Shown: one piece after another, positions 47,195-62,800 of the stretch
Layout of the letters: the number at the start of each line of letters is the position of its first letter
How positions within the stretch are numbered: position 1 is the first letter of the stretch
Origin: Wuchereria bancrofti
Lineage: Eukaryota > Nematoda > Chromadorea > Rhabditida > Onchocercidae
Length of the DNA stretch: 64,000 nucleotides
NCBI GenBank assembly: GCA_005281725.1
Contig: SSBO01000001.1
Span: 6,928,399 to 6,992,398 of the forward strand
Direction: 5' to 3'
Notes under the pieces: generated by a model
Databases searched by the model: none
What the model saw: only the letters and a program-made list of their open reading frames with translations
Told to the model about the DNA's origin: nothing
Program-made: the position numbers and the translations under genes

Positions 47195-50100
47195 GAGGTC
47201 AGTTGTCGTAGTCAAATTTTGAGCATTTTACAACTTTCCACTTTTATGGATACAATAGTAATCAGGATAATACTTGTTTTACCTGACATACCTTGCCTCA
47301 CTTTGTCTTGTTACACCTATTATCCGATCAACAACCATTACATTCATTCATTTTTATCCGTATTCCAATACATCACTTCGGGTTTAATGCGCTAAAGGCT
47401 CTCTCTCTCCCTCTTTCTCTCCCTTCTTCCTTCTCCCTCTCAATTCAACCAAATCTGTGCCATCAATCCTTTTGATAGGCTGTATTACTCAAAATAGAAA
47501 TGGGACTTCTCCGCACAGTATTTCCCTATGCTATCCACGTTTTTCAATTTCAACCTTTTTAATTCATCCACTGGTTTGTGAGACACACACACACATACAT
47601 ACATACACATACAAAAACAAGTATCTTACACTTTGCTACTTAAGATTCAGTCTATGTTCCCAGATCAAAATATCAACATTCGTTTATGCTTTTAAGTTGG
47701 TATGTTCAAAACAAGAATTCTTTTGTTTATCGCTGTCATATCAATTCATTTTTGTTTTCTTATTTTAAATGTCTATCGCGATTTCCAAAAAAGAGAATAT
47801 TCTATTACTGAATCATTTTAGCAAATATATACTTTGTATTATAAAGAAATAAACTAATACTAGTTAAAATAAGTAAATGATGAACTTCTGGACAAAATCT
47901 CTTGAGAATTTTTTTTGTGATCTTTTCCTTTCTTTTTTAAAAGGCATGAATTTACCACGAGTTTTTAGAAGTTAAGTTTTTTTAATTCCACATATAATTC
48001 GAGTAGTATTTGAAAGGTATTTCGATTCGAATGCCTTAAAATATATTTCGATTCCAATGTCTTACAAATGCATTCCGATAATAACAAGTGGCGCCTTGTA
48101 GAAAGTCATGTTGTTCTGTTTTCTTCCACCATCAGGCATTGTTGAAATTTATAAATTATCATCAAAATATACATGCCTTTCATTCCATTCATTATTGAGG
48201 GAATGAAGCGTTTTGCTTCCTAATCAAAACTGACGAGCAGACGTGAAATATTCACTTGAAATGCACTTAATGACAGAAGCGATCGCACGTGTTAACTTGA
48301 TTAACACGTGTAACGTTTACTACTATTCTTTAACTTCAAATATAAGTAGTTTGTAACTTGAACTGTTTTTAGTTTAAAGAAATGTTGGTAATTACTGGGA
48401 ATTTAACTTAAAAAGTTGAGGAGATTTTTTTACGATCCTTACTGTATTCATTTGTCTTGGCCAATACCGAAAAAGGATAGAATACGTGAAGATTATATAC
48501 GTGGAAATGTAGCAAGCATAGATGAAATGTTATTTTTTTGAAATAAAAATTGACCTTTAATACTCTTATCTATTCCGCTTTCAAAATACAAGATGTAAAA
48601 CATTACATTAATGAATCATTCATTCCATTTCTCTTTCTTAACATTAAGAAATGTTGAACAGTTGAGAGCGGTGAATCGTTTTTATTTTAAAACACCTCTA
48701 ATTATTTCCGAAACGTAAGTTTATTACTTCCCGGTCACTTAGTTGAAGTTTCATCAAATTATAGTTTATCCTGAATTCATTACTGCATTTTGATTAATGT
48801 CAAGAAATTCGTAAATGCAGTTGACTCATAGCAAATCTACGGCGAATCGTGAAATGATGTACAATTTTTTGGAATAGCTGCTTGTAAATTCATAGAAATT
48901 TCTAAAAGATTGATAAATTAACTCTTTCATTTATCATTAGTGTTAGTGAAACACGTATGGAATCTTTTTTACTTATCAAACGTTCCATTATCAAACTTAA
49001 GTATTAAAAGAAAGGTTCATTGTCTTTTTATTTTCATTTCACTGTTGTATAGAATGAATTATTCCGCTTTAAAATTGCTTAATGATATATTTTGCTTGTG
49101 ATCCGAATAAGTGTGTCTATATGTATGTGTGTGCTAAAAGAACACATCATCCTAATTTCAAGATTTTCCGGAAGTAGGCAGTCCTGAATACAATATTTTA
49201 CCACCGATAATTTGAGTAGGTATATGTGTGAGTGAAGCAAATGATAATAACTTAATTGGCTAGTTGTGTATTACCTTCATCTTTTTTGAAAAGCAAAAAT
49301 TCCAAGGTTAGAAAAGCAATGAAATTTAAAATGAAAGCAAAAAAAGAATTTTTAATTATTATATTAGATGATTCTTCCGACGAAATTCATTCATCAAATT
49401 ATTGAAAAAAAATTCCTCCAAGCTAAAAATTTTATATTAAAAAAAATAGTTGTGAAATTTGAAAATAGGTAAATATCAAGTAATATGTGTGTGTATCTGT
49501 GTGTATTTGTGTTTCTAATGTACTGTGGTTTGTTTGCTTTTGTTTTTGTTTTGTTTTTTCTTTTTTTCTAATCTTAATCTGTGCTTTTATTTACTTGTAA
49601 ATTGAATTCTTCTCTCTCTACCTGTCGTTGTTTTTTTATCTTCACACCAAATAAAAAAATATTTTGACTGACCATAGCTTTCATTGTATAATTTTTCTGC
49701 GCACGACCGATCTCTTATTTGTTACGACGACTACTACCACCATTACTGCTACTACTACCACCGCTACTATTATTACAACTATTAACACATCATTTTAGTG
49801 CATCATCACCGCCATTTCTTGTTACCATGATCAATAATTCCCGGAATTTACTAATTATCCGGGAGTATTCGGAAGAAAAATAAATTCCCATTTTATTAAG
49901 CGGAAAGTAATGCGGGAAATAAAGGGATGTGTAAATGATTATAGTCTTGATAATAATTCATTTGGACTAATTAAAATAATTGATCATTTAATTTCAGTAA
50001 AAAGTTTCACCACTTTTTTCTTTGCTTTGTTTTGACTGTTCTTTTTACCTATTTAACTTAGTCTGGATTTGTTCCCGGAATACATGCATCGTTCTGGTTC

Positions 50101-51846
50101 TTTCGGTCCAGACTGTTTCTGGATAGAAAAAACGCAATAATTTTGAATTATTTTGGAAGAAAAAAGAAGGGACGAAACATCTAAAGAAATTATTACCTTT
50201 CTATCAGAATAAGACAGATCCTCAAACGGATCTATTACCAGTTTATCTTTTTTATTGAGAATACTTAAAGTTAACAAAAACTCAAATCTTTTTCAATAAT
50301 AAGATAACTGGAGATCTTTTTTTTTTAGTTACACAACTGGACTGGTCACGACTGTGGACAAAAGAAGTCACAACTAAGCTACTACTTTTAAGTACTAAAT
50401 TAAACTAAATTGCTCCTTTTTCTTTCTTTCGTTCTCATCATCTGTTTGTTAAATTTTACATATATTTGTTTGTTACTGCTCAATTCTAATGAACAATGAT
50501 TGCTTGGTACTTTGAAGAGTTTGGCCAATTCTAGATTAGATCGAACTAGATTTAGGCTAACTATCTGCTTGCTTATTTTACACTTTTCTTTGATGAAAAT
50601 AGGAAGATTCTGAAAATACGTGTCTGAATATTATCAAAAAAATATAAAGTATTAAAAAATTGGATAGTGATATATATTTTTAAGTGGAAACAATAAAAAA
50701 TTATTCCTAAAATTGGTATTATAAGTGGAAGTCGGTGAACAGAAAGTAGGGTCAAAGTGCAAAAATGGAGAAGTAAACAGGTCGACATGTAAGTAAACAA
50801 CAAGGATGTTTTACGAAACACATGTAGTAGAAGGATTCAGCAAGCGATAATAAATACCGAAAGTGGAGATCATAAATCTCAGTTATATCTTGTTGATGAT
50901 ACATTAGGATGGTTGTTGTTTATTCAGCTTGGCATTGTGTATTTCGTGATCTTTTGTGGTCATCTGAGTCAATTAGTTGTTTATGACATTTGTCGCTTTC
51001 AAAACTTGTAACATTCAAGGAAAACTCAGGAAATATAGGCAAGATTATGAAAGTGCAGAGAATATAAAGCAAAGTAATGGAGAATTCAGGGAATGTAAGA
51101 TCAGTGAATATAAGCAGACGAACAGATCAAAAATGACGGAAAATTTAAGGAATATAAATAAGGTTACAAGTAATTAAGGAAATATAAGGAGGATGTTACG
51201 TCAGTCTAACAAAAAAGAAACATAACACATAATTAACATTTTTCAATAATGGCTTAGTATTAATTAGACTTAAGAGAGATGACGCTTCGCTGGAATCAGT
51301 GAATCTGTCTTTTCTTTTCATTTAAAAAAAGAAAAAAAACGAAGAAATGGACTTTAATTACTACTACTATTATTAAATAAGTAGGCGAAAAGAGAAACAG
51401 AAAACTTTTTCGCGATCACCGCCCCACTCTCCCACTTATTTCACCAGATTAGGATGAATAACAGATTCATATCATACCTTCCTCCTCCTCCCAAATGCCT
51501 TTTTGCGCCAACTAAACAAACCCAGCCGCTCAATTTTTTTTTTCTCTTCTTTCATTAATACTCTATTGTCCAACCAAAATTTTTTCTTTTCGTTGCCTGC
51601 CTTGTACGCTCGTGAATACTTTTCTTTTTTGCACCTGCAAAATCGTCTCTTATTGAATTAAGCAAAATATATATCCCGCATCCCTGCCCGCTCTTTCCCT
51701 CCCCGCTTACCCCCCGTTTCCTGCACAGCCCCCCGTGCTGTACTACCATTTGATCGATTCATTTTTTCCTGATTGTTTATATCACATACATACATATACA
51801 CACATGCATGTATGTATATGTACTCTCTCAAAAGTACCATGAGGAA

Positions 51847-51904
51847 ATTTAAATCTCGAAAAAAGAAAAAACCTAATTTAAATCTCAAAAAAAGAAAGAA
51901 CCTG
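51847..51904. repeat. Tandem duplication, unit about 29 bp
   Basis: Two adjacent near-copies of atttaaatctcraaaaaaga...aacct. Confidence 0.7.
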
Positions 51905-54900
51905 AAGAAAGCGACACTTCTTCCCTTTTTGTTCAATTATTATGAGCGCCATCTCACATTTACAAGCGAGCGTTACTGTCCAGTTACTATGAATTAATCA
52001 AAATGAATGAGCAATGAATTCGATCTTCTTTCCTCATCAATTTAATTTGGAGCGGGCGGTATGAGAATGAAGTGATAGGATTGGGATTGAAAAATGGAAT
52101 AAACATAAAGGTTGCCATCTGGTTGCAACATTACTCATTTCTTCGCTTCACTTCACTTCACTTACAACTGATCCGATCCCATCTGATCCGATCCGATCGA
52201 TGTGAGAGTGAGAGATGAGAGGATAGCTTTAGCTTTTTAGGAATATAAACTCATTATCGATTAGCTACAAAACTGAGCAAATTTGCAAATGAAGCGAAGG
52301 ATAATATATTTTTGCCACTTAAGTTTGATTTAGGGTTTACTAAACTCTATGACCTATAACCTCTTACGACAAACCATGTCATCATATTTTACCCCATCCT
52401 GTTCGTATCTCTTTCTCTCCCTCTCTCTCGTCATTGCTGGTTTCTTTTTCAGGAAATTTTATAGCTCATAATTTATTCCTGCGTGGTTCTTTCCGCCCTC
52501 CGCTTCCGCCGTCCTCTTTCCTCATTGCACATTCTCTTTTAGCAGTTTCGGACGGAAGAATCGAAGAAAGGAATGAAGGAGGGAATATGAAGGGATGATC
52601 TTCGTTAACGGCTTATTTCCTTTTTCAAATCAAATGCTTTTTCATTTATCGTTGAAATTATCTTCTACACTTTTTTCTTACTTATAACTTTTCCGCATTG
52701 ATCATTCTTTTTAACCTTCCCATTATTGTTTATTTTCTCTCTTCCTGATTAACCTTTCATATTATTATTTTTTTAGCAGAAATACGTAATTTGCAAAGGA
52801 AAGTTAAATGAATGAAAAAAGATTAAAGCAAAGGATCATCGGTGTTTTTAGCAGCATCGATATATTTAGAGATTATTATCACATCTCTGATAACATTTAA
52901 TTTATTTAACAAATTATTGATAAAAGAAAAGTGGTAAAGTTTGTGGTTTTGATTAGTAATTTTATCCTTCACAAAGAACGATAATTGTTTCATTATTCCC
53001 AAACATTTTTTTTTTGTTTTTTTCTTCGTTTCTGTTTCTTTCTAACAGGAAATTCAGTAAAAGATTTTGCCTTTAATTGTTTGGCTTATCTTTTTCAAAA
53101 TTTAAAAATCTTTCGTATTATCGTTAAAAAAAAAATTCATCGCATTGGTAGTATTTATTAGGACGAAGGATTTTTATGTGCACGAACTTTGACCTTAATT
53201 AATGGTTAGTTATAAAAGAATATTAGTAATAGCAGTAGCAGTGGTAATGTAATGGTAGTAGTAGGGTATTTATCGAGTTTACTGGAGCGGGGTAGGGAGC
53301 AATAAGATGATAGTGAAAAGTAGTTTAGTTTATTTTTCAGCTAAGAAGAAGGAATTCATGTTTGGTCCACCTGTTTGTCATCATCATCATCATCACATAT
53401 GTATATCTTACCTCAAATATAGGAGAGGGAGAAGGGCGGGGTGAGGCGGGGGCTGGAACGGGAGCAATAAGACAAATGAACGAACACTCCGAGAGTAAAA
53501 AGCCGGTTTTTTTTAATGTTTATAGTGGTGTGATATGGTGTTGCTCACAAAATACATTTAGGCACTAACTATTCTGTTTTGTTATTAAATAATCCTAATC
53601 GTACCATATGCTTATCTACTCGGTTAAGCTTAAATTTAGGTTTCCTCATACTTACTGAAATATGGCTAATCTATATGGCATCGCATGATTTATAAACTTA
53701 AGTATTAATGTGGGTTACATTAATATTTGTGAGGAAAGCTTAAAATATCATACTGAAAGAAAAAATAAGTCAAATACGAATTTATGCTTCTTTTGAATTT
53801 ACATCCAAGTTTCTTTACATTAAATAAAGCAGAGAGAGAGGAAAAAACTTATGCTCATTTCAGCACATTAAACGCATTACAAGTAAAGTGAGTGATTTTA
53901 ATAATTTAATGACTTCCTATTCTTTTCTTATCTTTTTTATTTCTATTTCTAATATTTTGTATGACAAAAATCTTCCTTTTAAAAAAAATAATTTTTCCCT
54001 TTTCCTTTAATTCAGATTCACTTCCGGTAAGAAAAATGACCAAAAAAATGTTACTCCGTTAAACAATCCTCAACTTTACATCAGTTAACAATTTTTGCCG
54101 CCTTTAATTTCCCCGCCCTCTCTCAAAAAAAAAAAAAAAAAAACGAAAAAAGATGGGACAATGGGACATTTATGAGTTTCGGAAACTAATATCTATGCGC
54201 TTAAAGCTTCCTCTTTTAGTTTGTTGTGCGCTCTTTTGAAACATCTTCCAAAATAGCTTCTCATTTTTGTTCCTATTATTGGAGCAAATTGCTATATTTT
54301 TGTGACATTTTCATTTCTTCTTTTTCTCTTCCCAAATACCCTCAAATTTGCATTTCATATATATTTTACTATTGACTGCTAACAGCTCTTTGCAAATAAA
54401 ACTTTTTATAATGCGCCTACATTGCTAACAATATGCTTTACAAGGAAATAATACCTTCTGAAATACTTCATTGAGTTCATTTTGATTAATGAAACTTATT
54501 CAAGATAATCTTATCAGATGTGATTTTGTTTTTGTGTTTTTTTTCTTTGTAAATTTAGTGCTAACAGGATAAAATTGTAGGTTAAATGGAAGGTATCAAA
54601 CTTTGATTATCTCTACTTCTGTTAACAATTTACTTACTACTGTTCAGTAAAGCAAAGAAGCAGAAGCACATATCTTAAAGCAGGTGTTATTTATGCGCGC
54701 GCGCACTTGTTTATTTGCATACATGCCGTAACAATAAGTCTAAGTTATTATTCTGTCATTTTTTCTTTCAGTTGAATTTTTATATTTGTTTCTAATACAT
54801 ACTATTAAGTGATATTTGAGGGGAGAAAAGAACTGAAAAGCATTGGATGAGATTCTCAGTAAAAATAATCAATAGTCATAGGTCGATTGTAGATTATAGG

Positions 54901-55405
54901 ATATATTTCGAGCAAATTTCATTCTCATTCCTTGCTATTGAAATTTCCAAGAATTTTATGCACTACTCGAAACGATCAGTATTGATTTATCGGAAAACTG
55001 AATATAGCTAATTATCATTATATTTCATACTTCCTATATATTTGTTTTATAATTCGGAAAAGTCTTATATTATTGATGTTCTAAATCTTTTTTTATTTCC
55101 TGAATCTTTCTCATTTCAACGGCTAACAAATTATCGTACAGTAAAGTGGAATTCATTCCCGGTAATTTATGTTTCTGATTATGGGAGTCACATGGGAGTA
55201 AATATATAATTGACCGAAAACAGATAGCCAGGAAAAGTGATAATTGAACGATTGATAATGTGATTAATATTTATTTTTGGTTATGATTCTGTATTGAAAG
55301 GAATTCTGCTAAGTTCTCCGCAGTACCTTTCATCATTGCTTATCAGTTTAAAATTGTTGAAGAAATGATAATAATAAATCAGATAATATATTGTCATAAA
55401 CAGAA

Positions 55406-55437
<32 letters not shown>
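55406..55437. repeat. (GA)n microsatellite
   Basis: About 15 uninterrupted GA units following gaaagc. Non-coding. Confidence 0.9.
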
Positions 55438-55440
<3 letters not shown>

Positions 55441-55654
55441 GAGTGGAGTAGATAGGAATAATAAGTGACGTAAAAGTTTGTATATACTTCGTAAAACTCG
55501 CAACAGTTTATCAAAACAGTTTTTATCAATGATTTTAGAATTAATTGACTTTTAATAGCAATAACATAATCAGCTTGTTTATCAGCATATCTTATTTTTC
55601 TCCATAATATTTCCTCATTTTCATAATTTTTATTGCATATACTTTATTAGATGA

Positions 55655-55830
55655 CAAATAAATAATAACAATAATAATAATGACAATAATAGTGATAACA
55701 ATAATAATAATAATGATAATAGTAGTAATAATGTTATTGATAATAATAGTAATAATAATGACAATAGTGATATTAATAGCAGTAGTAGTAACAGTAGTGG
55801 TAATAATAATAATAATAATGGTGGGATGAT
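55655..55830. repeat. Degenerate AAT/ATA trinucleotide tract
   Basis: About 175 bases made almost wholly of aat, gat, agt and aca triplets. It is open on the minus strand as Ile/Thr/Val repeats, which explains the frame seen there. Not a gene. Confidence 0.9.
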
Positions 55831-56831
55831 GATGAGATGAGAGTATAAAGTAGTATGATAGCAAATGTTATTTTTGACTGATTTTTGGTTAAGTGTAAGT
55901 TTTATAAGCTATTGTTGCTACCATCTTATTGATTTATTTTTCCTTTTTTATAGCGATCAGAATAAAATCAAACAATCACTGATTGTCATCAATCCCTTTT
56001 AAATTATTTTATTTGTTTTTGTTAATACGACATCCTTCCTCTTCGTTTCATCCATACTACTTTATTCCATTTCCTCTTTTACAGGCTTTTTTCTTTTATT
56101 TTTGTTTTGTTTTTTTTGTTGTTGTGAACATTATCACAAATTCGTTTATTTTGTGATAAAATACAAATTGAATAGGTTGATAAATCTATTTAATTTAGTT
56201 AGAATTTTAGGATAACTTAGAATTGAATGAATAATATTTTGATTCAGTTTTTGGATAACTTAAATATTTGAGATTTATAATGAAGAATTGGGTTAATGAA
56301 ATTGAAGTATTCCATTAAAAAATATACAGTGGAAGTGAAGTGCAACTGTTCAAGATGAGACAGATAGGTAGAAGCAGTCATAAATGTCCAAAGACGCTTG
56401 CTTTTAGAATTACTTCATAAAATATGGCATACAAGAGATTGTTACAGAAATCTGTCCGTTTTAGTATATAATTAATTTGCAACTAGCAATAAGTATTACC
56501 ATACTGCTCGTTTTATTTCATGTTTTCTTAGTCATACTCATACTTAATCCTTTACCTGTACCTGTATATTGAGATCATTTGCATGTGTGATTCATTTCAT
56601 TATCGACAAAAGATCAGTTTGATAAACATTATTGCAGCAAATATTAATTTATTATGACAGGTTGCAATTCTTTAATGTATTTAATGATGTATATCAAAAC
56701 CTCTTTGATAATATCATTTTTATCATGTGTGGCATTCGCAAACGTTACGTCTTTCATTTACAGATTATGCGTGTAATTTGTATGATAATTACTTGCGAAA
56801 TTAATTGGTTTAATTGGTAATTTTCTTACAG

Positions 56832-59800
56832 GTTCTGCTGTCGATATTATAGTTAATCATAGTGGTCATCCATTAGCCACAACAAATAAAGTTTTTGTTG
56901 TTAATGCTTTTGGATTAAGTCATTCCATTGTTTATCACTAATTAGAACTATTGTTTGCTACAATTCTGGAACTGATAATTATAAAATGGCAGCAAATGAT
57001 CTGACACAGCAAAAGCCATCATCATCGTCACCTTTACAACAGCAAGCGCAAATGGCATTACAGCAACAACTGGATACTTCAACTGATGGTGGTGGTACTA
57101 TTTCTACAACATCAACAACCCCTAATGGCTTGAATGCTGAATTTTTTCACCGCTTAACGCAGAATTTATTAGCGACAACGGCAGCAGGTACTAGTGGACA
57201 ATCGCAAGCAACTAATGCGGCAACTGGAGCTTCCGTTGCTGCTGCGTTTGGACTGTCCATACCGGATGTATCGATGATGTACGGTAACGTCAACCTGTAC
57301 AATCTTTTCAATCTTAACTTGCTAACCGAATCACAACAAAGCCAGCAGCAGTCATCATCTCTTCTGACCGAATATCTCAGGCAACGAACTGTAGAAGCCA
57401 ACGCTCGGCAACATCAACAACGACAACAGCAGCGACATCAGCGCACTTCGAAAGAAAAGAAGCGTGTACGTAAAATTTTAGACAAAAATGCAAATATTTT
57501 CTAGGGTTGGAGAAAGATTGCAGAAGATATAATTCATAATTATTGCTATAGACAAAATAGACTAATTATTGACATGCATCTATTTCATCTTTAGAAAAAA
57601 ATTCTGGACATTAACTGAGATATTCTAAAAATTGTCTTTCAATAGTTTGGACTGTATGAATGTATGAACATCGGATGTATGAACATAAAGTCGTTGATAA
57701 TATCGATAATAACTAACCATATTTTTCATCATGCTATTACTGATTTCGAACTATATTTTTTTACTCAGTTAACTTAATTATTAATTCTCTTTTTTTCTTA
57801 TATTTTTGTTTGTAAAGAAATAATATAATTTGCATTATTGTCAATGCATATTCTTTCAAATTATTCAGACGTTTTTACAAATTCACATTCCTATATCATC
57901 CATAATTTAACAAAACTATTAATTTTCATCTTTCACATTATCATTTTGTTATCGGCAAATATGAGGACTATATAGGGTGCAGAGCAGACCTGTCCTTAAT
58001 TTGTAATTTAGATATTTGTTTATTTGGTTTTTTATTTTTATTTATTTTCATTTTTTTAGGGTTATATAAGAGACAGTGTTTGTTATGCTCTCCATATAGT
58101 CGTCCATAATGCCGTACATTTTTTCAGAGCTATCCCTGCAGTTTTCAGTGGTGTGAGTTATGCTTGAGAGAAGTACATAGTTCGAAATTGCCATGTCACA
58201 TAAGACAACATCATGTGGCGCAACCGATGTTTATATGTCCACAGTGCAAATTTAGCTCAAGTTATTCAAAGAACAATGTCAAAAGTCATATGTCAACAGT
58301 ACATGGATTAACTGTAAGTTTCCATTTTTATTTTCATCAATGACTGTTACCAGAGTAATTAATGCCATACCTCTTCCCTTTATTATATCAATATATCTTT
58401 TCGCTTAAGCTTTATATCTATCGGCTGTGTTGCATTCATAGTCTATACACATCTATTATATGATAAGACTATTAGGAACAATTTTGTAGTGGGGATATAT
58501 AGTTTTTTGATGTTTTAAAGTATGCAGTAAATATTTAATTGAATGCATAAAAGTGAAGCGATATATTCGAAATACATTGATAATTTAAAGTATGATTGTT
58601 TTAATTTGTTGTTACTTTTTAAAATTAGACATTTTTGAAATATGATAGAAAATGTTGTCTATGCTATTTTAGAAAATGTCTATGCTATTTTACAATAGAA
58701 AATGTCTATGTTATTTTGCAATGAAACATTTGGATGTTCTGTGATACGAAAATATTTTACACTGCAATTGATTAGTGATAACCATTATTAGCAAACTATG
58801 ATAATTTCTAAAGCTAAAATTTATTACATACATAAAATTTTATTATTATATAATCATTTGTATCATATAAATACATTCACTATAACTAAATCAGTTGTTT
58901 CATGCTAACTATTAAAAATGTTTGTTTTTTCTTTTTCCAATCGTTCAGGAGGAACCAATTAGCCATATGGAAGAGTATGCAGATGAAGTGGAACAGTTAA
59001 TGAAACGATGTTTTCCAACTGTTCGTGGTCGTGGTCGTCCGGTACACAGTAATATTCGACCATCAACCGCTTCTTCATCCTCAACAATTAATACGGAATC
59101 TTGTAACAACTCAAGATGGAATAGCATTAGCTCTATAGCATCAGCTAGTAAAATCTCAGTAATTCTTTTGATATTTTTTCTTTCTTTTTTTCAATTTTAA
59201 AAGGAATGGAAAACTTAAATATAACTTATATCCATCTATACATCAGATAGTAAGGTAGACATAAGTTGTTACTTATTTGTTCTTGGCTAAAAGAAAATTA
59301 AATGAGATTAGATATTGCAGCAGACTCGATATACTCATAGTTATCGTCGCAGAAGTATCAAGCATTCGGCACAAGAAATGACTGCTCATGACCATTATTC
59401 ATCGATCAGCAATAAACGGATAAAAAATGAAAATGATTATCAGAAGTTAGTTTACAGGATTAAAGGTATATGAAAACTATATTTATTAATCTCTGCATAT
59501 TATCCATTATTTTTTTTCCCCTTTGATGAAAAATTATTTTCAGCGAACCGGAAGTAGCCATTGGTCAAGCGCCTATTAATGCTTCGGGTCAAAGTTCACC
59601 AAGCGAGGTATTAGTAATTTCGTTTGATTATGAACTTTGCATTAGTATCAAAAATCATCAGACTTCTTTTCTTGATCCATTCTAGCTTATTTTTTAAATC
59701 TGTTCTGGCTGCTTTGCCTAATTTTTCATCAATATACATGTTCTCATTACGGATCAAGATTACTGTAGTCCAATCCTTCTTAACGTCTGCTTCTTGTGGT

Positions 59801-62800
59801 TTCCAGTAGTATCTTCGCTATGTACGTTGTCAGCTTATGGTATAGCGAGGGATTCTGTCGCTCAGTGCGGTTATTTATTGGTCATTGGCTTTCTGTCTTT
59901 CTGTGATTGGTCACTTCATCAGTGCTAAGAGAGAAAGAAACAGAGGAGCACGTATCTGGGAGTCGATATTAATCTACAATTAATGAGAATTATAAAAAAA
60001 AAAAACTTTTGGGGAGTAATATTTTGAGGTAAACAATGATAATTTTTTTTTCAGGAGGATTCTTCCAGCACTAGCAATGTTCCACATAATAGTATCAAAG
60101 GCTCGTACAATAAAAATATCAGTTACAGTAATAAAACTAACAGTTATTATGGTCATCATAATGGAACTAATGGCTACAATGATAAGTACGCATTGACTAA
60201 CTATCAAAATGAAACTGACCATAGTGAAACAACTGCAAATGACAGTTCACCAAGTTCATCAGAGCATGTTAATCATGATGCGGAATTGGGTATGTTATGA
60301 AGTGATTCATATACTTCAATTTCCAGAATGATATTAGAGAAGATATTGCATAAATTGTTGAATGTGTTTAAGTACGGGATATGAAGAATTATCCATATAC
60401 ATTTGGTAAGCTATTATTGATATTATTGACAATATTAATATTATTAACAACTAAATAAAATCATAAACTTTATTGGTGTGGTATTTTTGATTTCAATTGA
60501 TATTCTACAAAATTTCATAAAAAAGCAAATATTGCAGAGACAGAATCAAATGATTCGAGTGTTCAAGATTTTGATGAGGAGGAACAACCACTTGGACATA
60601 TCGATCATATTCATCCTCGGTGTGTTTAAGTCATTACTCATTCATAGGATAAATAACAATGAGTGTTTGAGAATTAGGGTTTCAAACATTGAATATTTGA
60701 ATTTTCAACTTTTTTGAAGTAAGCTTTTTGTTGAATATTTAATAACTTTCTTCAGCTATCTTCCACAAAATGTCAACTGGTGGATACTGGCTAATGACCA
60801 TCTCAAAGGGACTGTTTTTGAAAGTTTTCGATTAAATGAAGTACTTCATGTAAGCTATTTACATTTATTCCTCTTTTGTTAACATTCATGCAATTTCAAA
60901 TTCATTATAACTTAGTTGGTATCGAATTGCAATGCAATTATTTTAGAAATTTCAACGACAACCATGCAAGTTAGATGGTAAATTTTCTGTAACAGAACAA
61001 CAACTCAAACAGGTGCAGAAGGTTAGGCAACAACTATCTGTTGATTTGACGAAACTTCGTGATGCACTTTGCAAGTAAGACATAATTTTTGTTGATTTGG
61101 ATTTTATTCAAATAATTAAACCTTTCTTTTAATCATTTTTGAGTATAATGATTGGTGCAACTGTTGTATATGTCTGTTCGATAGATTCCATTAATATTTA
61201 TTCAAATAGTTAAACTTTCTTTCTGATTGTGGTAACTATGTAATAGATAATATGTGGTCAACTACTCCGCTACTTTTTCATGGGAGGAAGGAAGAAAGGG
61301 GAAGTCAGCTGGACAATAATATTCCTCGATTAATGATTAGTATTATAGAAGGAAGGCTTTGTTGATTTCTATCTCCTAGTCCATTTTACTGTACATATGA
61401 TAAATCTCAGGAAGTTTATATCATTTAGCTTGGATCTGAATACCTTACCGATAGAGCAGGTTGATTTAATTGCAAATATTGCACCAACTTCAATGGATGT
61501 GTTCTATTTGTTGGATTGTGAAAGTGCTAATCCTAGTGCTGTAGTTGGGGAGAATGAACAGTTTCTATTAAAGGTTAGAGTGTATTTAAAAAAAAAGTCA
61601 GCATTGAAACGAGTCAATTAATTAGTACGAAGAATAAAAAAAAGATTTCTATTCCAATCATATTTAAAAATTGGCAGTTGTCAAGTAAATATCTAAGTGC
61701 TATGAGATATTAAACAAATAGTACCTAGAGGATTTTGTTGGATTTTAATCTTTTGCGTTATCGATTCAAGTACCTTCGGAAAACATGATTAAGCTCTGAT
61801 GGCAAGAGAATTGAGTTCTAAATTTCCCCATAGATCTTGACAATCTTGACAAATTCAGCTTGCAAAAATCGATCGGATAGAAGAAAAGCTGCATGCGATG
61901 TCATTTATGGGCCATATTAACAGTCGTGTCACAGAGATCCTGAAAGTTAGTTCTTTTTTTAGTTTGAGATTAATGCGATCTTCTTTTTTTAGTTTGAAAT
62001 AATGCAAACTCAAACATTCCTTAATTAGATATCACTACACATCTTCAATGTACGCTAAGAAGAAGAAAAATAAGTTATTAGCTACTTGTAAAAATCACTG
62101 GAAGGATTACAAATTTCCAGTTTATAAATCATTCCCATAATTTCTTTTCATATAATCCATTGATAAAAAAAGAAGATTACTTCAGTTCTATCTATATTTC
62201 ATTGATTCACTCGTTTTAGAGTTTTGAAGATCTCACGAATATTATGAAAATTTTGAAGAAAAATCGTGGATTTCGTGCTTTGTTACGTGTTGTTCTTGTC
62301 TTCATGAATTTTATCATTGGAGATTTTACGGCCAGAACAATTCGAGGCTTTAAGGCATCAGATCTCACAAAAGTGATTTTTCTATTATTACAGTAAATTT
62401 TTTGAGTAATCTCGGTAATATTCTTTTTTGTTTTTAAATTGTAAAATATTAATTTCACATTGATATTTTAGTACAACTATTTTGCAGATATGTGCCACTG
62501 AAGTATGTAACTCACCAAAAACAACATTGCTAAATATTGTAGCATCGTCTACTATTTCGGAATTTCCTGAAGTTTGCGTCTTTCGTGATACTCTTCCGGC
62601 GCTAGAGAGAGCATCACGAGGTTATTCACTAACTTTTACTTATGACTAATAATCGATTACGATTGTTGGTATAACATGCAACCATTTTTTTACTTATCAG
62701 TTTGATTGCATAATAATTATATCAACAATCGTAATCGCATAAGATCTTTTTATAATTGCATAAAATCTTTTATAATTAATTGGCCCTTATCTAATCATTC

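Larger units (their letters stand above)
46834..56831. promoter_or_regulatory. 10-kb gene-free region upstream of fozi-1
   Basis: No complete gene is seen. Together with 28-46.8 kb it forms the upstream desert of fozi-1 and is the likely place for its cis-regulatory DNA and any 5' non-coding exons. A pair of short exon-like segments lies just right of the duplication (about 46857-46901 and 47144-47194). Simple repeats include CT-rich sequence at 47400-47450, (CA)n at 47583-47612, (GA)n at 55406-55437 and an AAT-type tract at 55655-55830. Confidence 0.4.

Noticed and set aside
50977..51177. 66-residue plus-strand frame
   Set aside because: Built from degenerate ggaatataa-type repeats, with no coding signature.
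55592..55864. Ile/Thr-rich minus-strand frame
   Set aside because: Translation of a degenerate AAT tract.
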